DNA of 64,000 nucleotides, taken from positions 2,859,201 to 2,923,200 of the forward strand of contig OX421494.1 in assembly GCA_949126835.1 (NCBI GenBank), written 5' to 3'. Origin of the DNA: Anisus vortex. Its lineage: Eukaryota; Mollusca; Gastropoda; Planorbidae. A program made the translations under genes and the position numbers. The notes under the pieces are model-generated. The model was not told the origin of the DNA. It did not search any database and worked only from the letters and a program-made list of their open reading frames with translations. Within the stretch, counting starts at the first letter, position 1; each line of letters begins with the position of its first letter. Positions 21,961 to 32,421 of this stretch are shown here, piece after piece.

Positions 21961-22393
21961 TATAATTTATCATCGTCATAATATGCATAGGCGTGCACTA
22001 ATACCCACAGTATTAAAACTAGCAAACCTTTTCAAATGGGTTCCAGTATCAGTGGTATATTTCACTTTTCATTTTGGACTCAAAATTGTTGTAAGAGTTG
22101 GGCGAAAATATTATAATGAAATAATAGGCTATTTTATCTAATTACAATCGTACAATTATTTTTACTTGGATCCAATGACTTTGTTTATTACTTCTGTGCA
22201 AGGCGTTTGTTAATTACTGCCATTTAAGACATTCGTTTACTACTTCCATAAACAACTTTTCTTTACTTGTCAATTATTTCAATAGTTCAATAGTTACTTT
22301 ATACCTTCCTTTCATCCAAGACATACCGAAATGTTTAATGCTTTCCACTTGTCATTAGAGTCATCACATTAAACTCTATGAGGCGGTCTAGAT

Positions 22394-23747
22394 TGAGAGG
22401 TGGCGACCTTTTAGATAATAGTGTGGTAAAGATGGGATTTCTAATTCATTCAGCATGCCAACAGCCATACAGTCATCCTGCTGTTTTCTTGTAAAAAATA
22501 CTTCAAGTTGATATGTCTCTAAGGGGTCTTCCCCTAGCAATTGAAAATCGCTCTGAGTGCCAAATCTGCAACACGCGTGGCATAGGTATCGCTCTGAGTG
22601 CCAAATCTGCAACACGCGTGGCATAGGTATCGCTCTGAGTGCCAAATCTGCAACACGCGTGGCATAGGTATCGCTCTGAGTGCCAAATCTGCAACACGCG
22701 TGGCATAGGTATCGCTCTGAGTGCCAAACCTGCAACACGCATGGCATAGGTATCGCTCTGCGTGCCAAACCTGCAACACGCGTGGCATAGGTATCGCTCT
22801 GCGTGCCAAATCTGCAACACGCGTGGCATAGGTATCGCTCTGCGTGCCAAACCTGCAACACGCGTGGCATAGGTATCGCTCTGCGTGCCAAATCTGCAAC
22901 ACGCGTGGCATAGGTATCGCTCTGAGTGCCAAATCTGCAACACGCGTGGCATAGGTATCGCTCTGAGTGCCAAACCTGTAACACGCGTGGCATAGGTATC
23001 GCTCTGAGTGCCAAATCTGCAACACGCGTGGCATAGGTATCGCTCTGAGTGCCAAATCTGCAACACGCGTGGCATAGGTATCGCTCTGAGTGCCAAATCT
23101 GCAACACGCGTGGCATAGGTATCGCTCTGAGTGCCAAATCTGCAACACGCGTGGCATAGGTATCGCTCTGAGTGCCAAACCTGTAACACGCGTGGCATAG
23201 GTATCGCTCTGAGTGCCAAATCTGCAACACGCGTGGCATAGGTATCGCTCTGCGTGCCAAATCTGCAACACGCGTGGCATAGGTATCGCTCTGAGTGCCA
23301 AATCTGCAACACGCGTGGCATAGGTATCGCTCTGAGTGCCAAATCTGCAACACGCGTGGCATAGATATCGCTCTGAGTGCCAAATCTGCAACACGCGTGG
23401 CATAGGTATCGCTCTGAGTGCCAAATCTGCAACACGCGTGGCATAGGTATCGCTCTGAGTGCCAAACCTGCAACACGCGTGGCATAGGTATCGCTCTGAG
23501 TGCCAAATCTGCAACACGCGTGGCATTGGTATCGCTCTGAGTGCCAAATCTGCAACACGCGTGGCATAGGTATCGCTCTGAGTGCCAAACCTGTAACACG
23601 CGTAGCATAGGTATCGCTCTGAGTGCCAAACCTGCAACACGCGTGGCATAGGTATCGCTCTGCGTGCCAAACCTGCAACACGCGTGGCATAGGTATCGCT
23701 CTGAGTGCCAAATCTGCAACACGCGTGGCATAGGTATCGGACCCCTG
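22394..23747. mobile_element. hAT MITE family M1 inflated by an internal minisatellite
   Basis: Flanked by near-perfect 8-bp duplications GTCTAGAT (22386-22393) and GTCTAAAT (23748-23755). The left portion matches other M1 copies (GTGTGGTAAAG, TTTCTAATTCATTCAGC) and the right end reads GGACCCCTG. Normal M1 copies are about 200 bp; this one is 1354 bp because its right half holds 29 copies of a 41-bp unit. Confidence 0.87.
22547..23738. repeat. 41-bp minisatellite, 29 copies
   Basis: Unit ATCGCTCTGAGTGCCAAATC followed by TGCAACACGCGTGGCATAGG and T. The 29 units are in perfect 41-bp register with no indels; variants are GAG/GCG, AATC/AACC and GCAACAC/GTAACAC. The same unit occurs once in other M1 copies, as at 1858-1900. 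As 41 is not a multiple of 3 and the minus-strand unit lacks stops in all frames, three overlapping frames of over 400 codons appear; they are artefacts. Confidence 0.95.
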
Positions 23748-24349
23748 GTCTAAATGATCTCTCTCGGAGGCTCGACTCAGGAAGAGCTATTGAACTCCAC
23801 AGAACTGCGATGGACTTCATTGCACTATTTATTACTTGAGGCATTATGGTGAATTAACAGTCTTATGCTCCTCTCGGTGCTCACAGTCGATTACACTATT
23901 GTATTCTACATCTAATCCATCATTAATATTTTATCAACTAGCAACGTAGTACGCAACAATCTTTTTTTTTATAGAAGGAGCGTCTGTAATGTATAAGAGA
24001 ATGTGAATGTCTCCAATCTGGTAGTATTAATGCTACGTGATTTTCAATTCATTTTTATTCATTATATATTGTTTCTATAAACATATGTTATTGCTTTTAA
24101 TGTTGCAAAACTTGGAAAGGCCAGTCGCTAGAGTGAAACTCCCTTTATAAGCTTATAGATAATGTCACCGTTTCTTGTTTTCGCCAAACATGTCAATTCA
24201 TATAATAATTACCATCTGATCATTCAATAAGGGTTTTCTTTTTTAAATTTCATATTAATAGTTTTTCCCAACTGCTTTTATTACAACCTATAAGAAATTA
24301 AAATTTTGACAGAATAATTTGGAACAGACACTAGCTTTTATAGTTTTAT

Positions 24350-24575
24350 GGGGCAGGCTGGCATGGCAGCACCAACCTCGGCTAGCGCAGCAAAAGATCC
24401 TAAAATCCAGTTGATGGCTAGAAATTGTTGTCAGGTCTGGAGGGTGTCCTTGGGTCCACCCAGTGGCAGTTGGTACCTGAGGCAAAGTAGGCTAGGGGCA
24501 TTGTGCTAGCCACTCAATTCCTTAGTATGCGGAAACTTGTGAACGCTGCTTCACAAGTCTTATTGACCAATTTGG
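24350..24575 (+). mobile_element. SINE family S1 copy
   Basis: Contains GTCAGGTCTGGAGGGTGTCC, GGTACCTGAGGCAAAGTAG and GTGCTAGCCACTCAATTCC. Counterpart of the 12296 copy. Confidence 0.7.
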
Positions 24576-24914
24576 TCTGAAGGGGAGACTTTACGTTTAT
24601 ATTTGTTTATGAAACCTCAATGGAGGGCGAAAAAGGGAGAGATAGAAGAGAATAGAATGAATGAGAATAGACAGAAAAACAAAAGAAAAAACGAAAAGTG
24701 AGAGAGAGAGAGAGAGTATATAGAAGGAAAAGAGAGACAAGAGATTGGATGTATTAGGAAGGAAATAGTTTGTTTTGAGTTGTTTATCGTTTTTGGACTG
24801 ATAAATAGAAAAAGATAAATGTAAAGAAGACAAAAAAAAGTAGAGGAGATACCTGTATTTAATTATAATAAAAATTTAATTATAATAATAATTAAATAAA
24901 AGAAAGTACACGTC

Positions 24915-25020
24915 GTACCAAATTGCTCCATAAGGCCGATGAAGCAAAATTCACCAATTTTTGTGTGACGCAATACTAGGGGATTGTATTGGCCAGCACA
25001 ATGCTCAGCCGCCTTTACTT
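24915..25020 (-). mobile_element. SINE family S1, 3' part only
   Basis: Minus-strand fragment with AAGTAAAGGCGGCTGAGCAT and CTAGTATTGCGTCAC. No tRNA-like head. Confidence 0.6.
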
Positions 25021-25174
25021 AAATCCAACAATTCATTATAAGTAATACGCTAATCCTACATTAGACTTCTTGTAGTGTTCGTGATCATACGAAAACCAAC
25101 CAGAAATACCATTTCACTATGATGGTTGGACTTAATTAAATACTTAATGAAACAGTCTTTGAAACAAACAAAGC

Positions 25175-25541
25175 ATATTGCAGTCTTTTTATTACTTTAT
25201 TTTAAGTGTATCTCCACCATTACACTGTGAACGTATACACACAAAAACAACAACATATACATATAAACTAACAATTAAACAGTGTGGGACCTGGTGACTT
25301 CTGGGATATCTGGTGAGGAGAAAAAATAAGCATATATATGTCATAATATATCTGGAGACTTGTACACTGCTACACAGTGTGGATCAGTTCACTTTTTTAA
25401 TCAATTTGGACTATTTGTATCGGATTTGGAATTCGTTTTTATATACTTAGTACTGTCGGTCTTTACTGATAATTATTTACTGATTAAAATCGATTGCTAG
25501 GGGCTAATATAATTGTAAAGGTTATCTTACTTGGATACAAC
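25175..25541 (-). other. 3' UTR of paralogue 4 with stop-proximal intron
   Basis: The stop is followed by GTTGTATCCAA and a GTAAGA donor (intron from 25530). Exon 3 starts at 25309 after TTTTTTCTCCTCACCAG. Minus-strand AATAAA signals are at 25196-25201 and 25188-25193. Nearly identical to exon 3 of paralogue 3. Confidence 0.65.
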
Positions 25542-27231
25542 TTAGTAGTGGCCCTTGGCAGAGTAGCCGTTGTGGCTGTTGTAGTTATCCTTAGCTTGGT
25601 AGCCGTTGTAGCCATTATTAGCTGCGTAGCCGCCATTGTGGCCGTCGTAGGCATTATTAGCTGGGTAGCCGTTGTTGCCATTGTAGTGGTCCTTGGCTTG
25701 GTAGCCGTTGTTGCCGTTGTAACCGTTGTTGCCGTCGTAACCGTTGTGGCCGTTGTAGCCGTTCTTGCCAGGGTAGCCATTGTTGCCGTTGTAGTTGGCA
25801 TGATCGTTGTTATAAGAGTTGCCATTGTAGTTCACCTGAAAGGTCAATTAATTGTTGACTCTTGTACAATGGCGTTTCAAACATATAGTTTTTTATTACA
25901 GCAAAATGTTAAAGTGATATTATATATCTCAGGCTCAATGATCGGCTTGCTACACTAGCTGATCTATTTTGCTATACACAGACGGCTAGAATAGATACAC
26001 TTTAGACTACGAATCGGCAACTGTTAAAGACTGATTTATATGCGAATGGAAGATATAGTCAAAGGGAAATAACTGGGAGAATATCAAGCTATCAGTGAAG
26101 ACAGACAGGAGTTAAAAAGACCAACAAGTATTACTAGAATATACTATTTTCATTATGAACTAGGCTCACTGAATAAACTCGAGGTTACATGAGCACATGG
26201 GGTGAAATGGTCAGGGGATCTTGTCGGTAAAAGTTAGTTAGATCCAAGATGTAGAAGTAGAAAGTTGTATGATAAAGGAGCCTATATTTTATTATACTAT
26301 ACTAGTGACATGAACTTGTGTTTTTAGATTTCATATATATATCTTGGATGTAATGGACATTTTTTATATCTATTCTTTTAAATGGGAGTAGTAATAAAAT
26401 ATATTATGTGTATTGCTGCAAGATTCGACTTATTGAATTATTGTTGTGAAGAACTGTTGAGTAATAATGAAGATCCAAGAGGAAAGAGGTAATTCAATAA
26501 TACCAGTCACAGTCATAGCAACAGACAGCGACCATAGGTATTAACAGCAACCTACTGCCGACTTGGCACGCAGAACAATTTTCAATGACACCCAGAACAC
26601 CCTAGAATTCAATAATTCATGTCTATTCTATAAAAGATTGAGTGCTAGAACATGATGACTTTTAGGTTGTTGGCACGCTGAATGAATTAGAAATCCTACT
26701 TTGGCACTTTATTATAATCAAACGATTGCCGACCCCTGCTTTAGACAATGGGAAAGGCAACAATGATATCTCTAAAGAAAAAACCTGTCTTAGATTTTGT
26801 CCATAACTTTTTGTCTTTAAAATTGAATAGTAAAGTACACTTCGGACCAAACTGATCAACTGACCAGCACAATCTGCTAGAACGAAATTTCAATTTGATC
26901 TATTTTATCAGAAATTTTTATTTGATCTATTTTATCAGAAATTTTTATTTGATCTATTTTATCAGAAATTTCTATTTTATCTGACGAGACTATTTATTTT
27001 ATGAGAGACTGTATTTTCAGGGACACTAAGTCACAATTCATTTAACAATATTATATTTTAGTCTTTTATTTCTGTTTTTCTATATTTGATACTGTATGTG
27101 GAAACGCGAAATATGCTTAGTAGTTTAGCTAGTAACTAAAAATGACATAGAAAATAAAATCTTGGGTAGTAACTTACATAGGCGGCGCTGGCATAGGCGC
27201 AGAGCAGGGCAAAAACTACGACAGTCCTCAT
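25542..27231 (-). CDS. Secreted Gly/Asn/Tyr-rich repeat protein, paralogue 4
   Basis: Exon 1 is 27231-27178 (MRTVVVFALLCAYASAAY plus GTAAGT donor). Exon 2 starts after a CTTTCAG acceptor at 25835 and ends with TAA at 25544-25542; the intron is 1342 nt, phase 0, and holds a hAT M1 remnant and a 27-bp tandem repeat. The product is about 115 aa. It starts VNYNGNSYNNDHANYNGN, as in paralogue 3, then runs through NGYPGKNGYNGHNGYDG, NGYNGNNGYQAKDHYNG, and GYAANNGYNGYQAKDNY, ending SAKGHY. Asn-Gly-Tyr triplets dominate and AKDNY occurs only once exactly. No Cys in the mature part. A secreted structural role is inferred. Confidence 0.83.
26595..26745. mobile_element. hAT M1 remnant in the intron of paralogue 4
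   Basis: Ends CGATTGCCGACCCCTG and contains TTGGCACGCTGAATGAATTA. Shares position with the remnant in paralogue 3. Confidence 0.6.
26883..26982. repeat. 27-bp tandem repeat in intron, about 3.5 copies
   Basis: Unit TTTGATCTATTTTATCAGAA plus ATTTTTA. It lies in the intron of paralogue 4 and is not obvious in paralogue 3. Confidence 0.8.
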
Positions 27232-27289
27232 GGTTGATGGCTTGGTAGAAGCTGAAGAGAGGTTGACACTCGACTACAGGCTCAGACAA

Positions 27290-27370
27290 GTTGGTGATTC
27301 AGCAAAAGTCTGAACTCGCTTTATATAGCAATTCGCAACAAGGATATGAATAAATTACTGTCATCTGATA
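27290..27370 (-). promoter_or_regulatory. TATA promoter of paralogue 4
   Basis: CTATATAAAG on the minus strand at 27319-27328, about 90 bp from the start codon, in the conserved promoter context. Confidence 0.62.
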
Positions 27371-28270
27371 GTCAGGTTTGATAAAGATCAGATTAAACAT
27401 AAAGTTAAATTAATGAGTTATTTGTTTGTTTTAATTATGTCAACGCTTTTGATGACTTTATTGTTTTCAAAGCCATTTGTATAGCTTTTCCCAGATTCAT
27501 ATTTATCTAAACCAGTGGCGGGCAAATGAACCTTTGAGAGCCTTAAGCAAAGTGCTGCTGTCGATGACGTTAGGCCTGTCCACCATTGTTAAACTATTTT
27601 GAAATAATAATTGTGTAATTTTGCTTCTTTTTTATGATAGTTTACATATAGGCCTACACTTGTATTTTGAATGATTTACATAACACTTAAAATCTGTATA
27701 TGTAAATTATATTAATAGAAGATATTTGTCAATTTGTCAATATAGCAATATTGAGTGGAGCCTAGGTATAGGCCCTACGTCCTCAATCAGTTCCTGACCC
27801 TTAGACTTATATCAAACACATTTCTTTATAAAGTAATACAGGGCAATATGATTCATTCGTTCCTAATACAACAAAATGTCCTACTGTTAATGGCATATTA
27901 AACATTATTGGTTTCAATATTGCTGAATACTAAAGTACATAAAAAATATTTAGTTACAAAAGAAAAAGATTTAATGTTAATTAATCTTATGAAGAAGAGA
28001 CAAGTGTCTGATAACTAATAAGTTGATATTTGAGAAGGAAAAAAGTAGGAGATGTTATTATTAGAAAGGATGGAGCTCTTTTCTGTAAGTGCGTTCATAG
28101 AGTTATAGCCCGAGTTGTTCCGTGAATGGTAGGAACTGGGGTATTGAAGTATACGCTTCTGATGTAGCTTTCTCCTTATGCGGTAAACAAAATTGTGGCA
28201 CTCATCTGCAGCATATAAGATAAGTCTGATAAGTCGTACTCCAGACTAATTCCGCATTCATCACCTTCAG
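27371..28270. other. Upstream spacer of paralogue 4, no gene seen
   Basis: AT-rich. 27515-27560 contains CCAGTGGCGGGCAAATG, which may be a lone hAT-like terminus; I find no partner. No coding signal. Confidence 0.45.
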
Positions 28271-28274
28271 ATTC

Positions 28275-28780
28275 ACCTATCCCATAACCCAAGTGAGGGT
28301 CGTTTGGGCACCGTTTTTGTTTACTGTTGAACGATTGTATGCCACTCGTCTCGGTCCTGCGCCCTCCGCAAGAGACAAGCCGGTCCATTCCCTGGTGTCA
28401 TCCATCCATCGTCTCTTCTTCCTGCCTCTCTTTCTTCCACACTGCACTGTGCCCTGCAGGGTAGTTTTCGCCAGACCTTCGAATCCTGCCACAGGCTTGT
28501 ACCATTTGAGTTTTTTGCATTTAATGGCGCTGAGTAGATCCTCGTGATGTTGGTGATTCGCTCTCGGACAGCCTCATTTGTAACGCGATCTTTGTACCAG
28601 ATGTTGAAAATATATTCCAGGGCTCTGATTCTATTCTGGAGATCTGCTGAAAGAGTCCATGTTTCACCACCCTAAATGAAACTTCCAAAAATTTCATATA
28701 CCAAATGATTTTCATTTTTCCATCCAAGAAGGACGTACACCAAGTTGGACGTATTTCAACGCAGTCGAACACCGAGGTTT
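28275..28780 (-). mobile_element. RTE-like LINE C-terminal fragment
   Basis: The minus strand retains GLAKTTLQGTVQ-GRKRGRKKRRW-DDTREWTGLSLAE, a conserved RTE/BovB-type reverse-transcriptase C-terminus, and upstream pieces of the RMLxxYSRALIL type. Frameshifted and truncated. A related piece is at 52315-52560. A (GT)n microsatellite follows at 28783-28803. Confidence 0.7.
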
Positions 28781-28804
28781 CATGTGTGTGTGTGTGTGTG
28801 TGTG

Positions 28805-30430
28805 GGTACGTGGTTCTTTTAAAATACGGAAAAAAAACGGAATGCGGCTCCCATTCGCCTCATTCGTGCTTGCTTCTCATCTACACATCGAATGATCTTC
28901 AGGAAAAATTTCGATTAGCCTAAATAAAAAAAAATACAAATTTTAAAGAAATAAATTTAATTATAACTTTCATTCTAAAAGTCAGTCAAATGACTATTAA
29001 TTTTCCGTGGCATCTTGAAATCCATGAATGTTTATTAATAAAGTTTGTGTAAACCTTTTGTTAGATTTTTAAAGACAAAAATTTACAACTGTCTTCTTGT
29101 TTTTCATTAAAAAATAAATAAATGTATAACTATATTTCTTTTGAATAAAAGCCAACAAATTTACAACCATTTTCTAGATTTTTATTAAAACATAAATTTA
29201 CAGCTTTTTTTTTCTGATTTATCATTTAAACATAAATTTACAGCTTTTTTTTCTAAGTTTTCATTAAAACACAAATGTACAGCTTTTTTTCTGGATTTTC
29301 TTATAGGCATTAGATCTTTTTTTTTTTGTCTCATAATAAAAAGTGAATAAATAATTTCCCACAGAGTCAAACTATAGAAAAAAAAATTATAATATATATT
29401 GATAAATAAAACCTCATTCAGAATTATAATCTGTCATATTTTTATTTAAACTGATTATATCAATAATAAACTTTACGAAAAAAAAAAGCTACACAGAATC
29501 CTAAGGTACAATCAAGTGTCATCGTAACAGGTAATTATATATTTAATAAATGACTTTCTTACTGATCTCATCTTGACAGTGTCAATGGGAATGACCTTTT
29601 CTTCCAAGGTCATTTTTGACAACCTAACTGGTGACATGGAGTTGGTTTGGGCTTTAAATTAATGGGCGGAAGGAGAAGGCGGGAGGGATTTATTTCCAAA
29701 AAGTGATAAAACTTGCACTTGAAAGAGTTAAACTAGATAGATTTTATGAATTTGTTATTAAATTTCATTGACAATATGTATAGTGTTTTATTTTTAATAA
29801 AATTTGTAATTGTAGTTTATAACGAATTTAACCAAATGTGTGTTTTCTTTTTTCTAAGAAACCTTTGACTGTCACTGATTGAGACAAGAGTCAACAATTG
29901 CGACTGGCAAAACAAGAACCAGATAATCATCAAGGGAAACATCCAACCTAGAAGGTTTATTTACTGGTAATTCTTTATTTAACTTAATATGTATGTGAAC
30001 CTTATATTTAGTATAGAGAATATTATGACAATTATAACTTCACTATCGTTTGAGTTGATAAAATAAGTATTCTATATTTGAATTGTTAAATTACTCATAA
30101 AAATATTTGTGGATATTTTTTTTATTCTTTAAACTCGTAGATTAATTATATTGAGTAGGTCTAGATTTCTATAAATGTATTATTCTATAGCAAAAGGAAA
30201 TATAATAACAAAGATCACTAGTTCCATAGTTTCCAGAAACGGCGAGGACTGCGTAGCGTGGACAAGGACAAGTTGCCTCTGCGACAGCTGGATGCCAATA
30301 GTCATTGTAAAGTATTTATTTCTAATTTAAATTAATGACTTACCCAATTGCATCAGCACTGGAACAAAAGTAAGATTATTTGAAGATGAGTGTATAATTT
30401 ATAGAACAATAAAAACAGGAAATGATTTTG
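28805..30430. other. Spacer, partly matching the duplicated unit, no gene seen
   Basis: 29180-29290 has three imperfect copies of a segment with CATAAATTTACAGCTTTTTT. 29400-29660 is a diverged copy of the block at 2500-2850, marking the right edge of the fourth duplicated unit. AT-rich elsewhere. Confidence 0.5.
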
Positions 30431-30431
30431 A

Positions 30432-30715
30432 TTAGTGTTTTAAGTTACTGGTTTTCCTGGTTTGTTGAGGTAACCCATTAAATGCCCGGATGCCACTTGG
30501 TAAGAAAGAGAACTTATATTCACTTGTTCTCGCATAAGGGAAAAGGAAAATGATGTTATAGTCCTTATGCTTATCTGAGCATTGTAACAGGTTGTTTTTG
30601 TGTTTTATTAATGGTTGAAGTGTAGTACTAGACTCAAACCTCGTTATGTGCGTAGGACGCAATACCCTTCTTTTTAGAAAACGCGTCTGTAATGTATAAA
30701 ATAAGATAATAGCAG
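30432..30715. mobile_element. CR1-like LINE 3' end with inverted 5' segment
   Basis: 30432-30620 is in minus orientation (LLQCSDKHKDYN, then AFNGLPQQTRKTSNL on the minus strand). 30628-30715 continues in plus orientation with CTAGACTCAAACCTCG, GTAGGACGCAATA, GCGTCTGTAATG and ATAAAATAAGATAAT. The arrangement matches the twin-priming outcome of LINE insertion. Confidence 0.72.
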
Positions 30716-32410
30716 GTATTCTCAATGGAAAATTAAGATTAATATTGAAAGTTGTATACATCGTAACAAATCTACGTACGTTTAGGAGTCATTTAGGGTA
30801 GCGTTAATGGCGGCGCACGAAAAAACAACAACACTTATAAGCTCTACAAATACAGCAAGCGGTCCATCTTATTATAGTCTTTGGTTCTACTCAATTTTCT
30901 GGCTTAAGACATAAGAGTATAATTCCACAGCATTTGGGCATTTAGCAAACTGTGGCGTGCTGGTCTAAGTGCTGCGTCACAGAGCCTGTAATTAGCATAG
31001 GCTATAAGTGCAGACTTAGTGGATAACTCAGCAGGTACACAGGTGATGGGGAGGGGTGAAAATGGCAGGTTATCTAGGTGGTATGTGGTCCGAAAGTGTT
31101 GATGATTTCTAGGTGATTTTTAAGACAAAATTTATAAACAGGTTTCTGGCTCGTTAACACGTAGGTTGAGTTAAACTGTTGACTAATTTGACCCTTTTCA
31201 CTGAACGTCACACAAACAGGTATTCTATTAATCGATAAGAAAGGCGTCTTGTAACAACGAATATTTTATTCCCAAGAAAGTCCGTATTCAATCATTAATG
31301 TCGTGAGCAAATAAATCATACAATCCAAATACAAGTGATGAATAGTGATATCATATATAGTGTAAATCTAGCGGTAGGCTTAACCTATAAGTAAACCTGA
31401 GTAGGGCCGAAGGTACGCCATTCTTAGACGTCCTTTTCGTAGCCCGGCTACAGGCGAACTGCCGGTAGAACTAACTTACATGTTAAAACATGCTAAAAGT
31501 AAGATTGACGTCTTGATAGCGTATCTGATTGGTCAACTTGACTATTCAATTCAGCGTTTGATTGACATGTGAAGTTGAGTACCAAAAAGCGCCGGCGGTA
31601 GGGAAACTTCGAAGGTCCTGTGTTGTTGGCCAAAGTTTTCTCTCTTGTCTGTCGGGGTCATGCATCAAAGATAGCTAGTTCACTTTTCCCCGACCAGGGG
31701 AAAAACCGTCATGGAGATGTGAATTTCCTGTGATCTGGTCGAAGAGACTGTGGAGTGGGGGGGGGGGGACGGCGGGGGTGTAGAGGTAGGGTCTTGGGTC
31801 GCTAGCTACGTGGGGATTGCATAATGACCACGTGACGAAAACATGCACTAACCTTGGCTTAATAGCCATGTTCGATGGAAGCACGCAAGATGAAATGATA
31901 TACACTAGTGTAAATGTAAGCATAATGATAAATGATAGCGTTAGCAATAGTAATAACAATATCATAAGAGAATATTGATATTAATATAAGCAAAAAATGA
32001 ATACTGACAACGAATAGGCAATGTAAAAATACATAAAATATGTTACATGTGCAAGAGCTAAATGATTAAGTGATTAAGTAGGGATAATGATAGGTAGATA
32101 TGTGCATTCAATCATTCACTCAGTAGTGGCTACAATTGTAAGCAAATTTGTACAGGCGATTAATCTTTATGATAGTAGATTATATACGAAATCTTTCTTA
32201 ATTTCGTGTGGCGTTAATCTTGTTAGAGACCTCAAAACGCTACACAAACTATATACTCTATTTAATTGATAGTTTAAAAATAAATTTAAAAAATCAACAA
32301 CTCAGATATTTTGTTGCAAAGTATTTACCAGCTTGAAAAAAAATAAAAAAAGGTGACAAATGAAATATATTAATATCTATTTACATATGATTTTAAATGA
32401 CACTATAAAT
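30716..32410. other. Spacer, no gene seen
   Basis: 30845-30895 carries one end of MITE M3 (CAAGCGGTCCATCTTATTAT). A G-run lies at 31758-31768. No supported coding region. Confidence 0.5.
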
Positions 32411-32421
32411 CTATAAATAGT

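Noticed and set aside
22388..23844. Three overlapping minus-strand frames of more than 400 codons
   Set aside because: Produced by a 41-bp repeat without stops in any frame; a real gene would not be open in all three frames with the same repeat.
28783..28803. (GT)n tract as a regulatory element
   Set aside because: Ordinary microsatellite beside a LINE fragment with no gene nearby.
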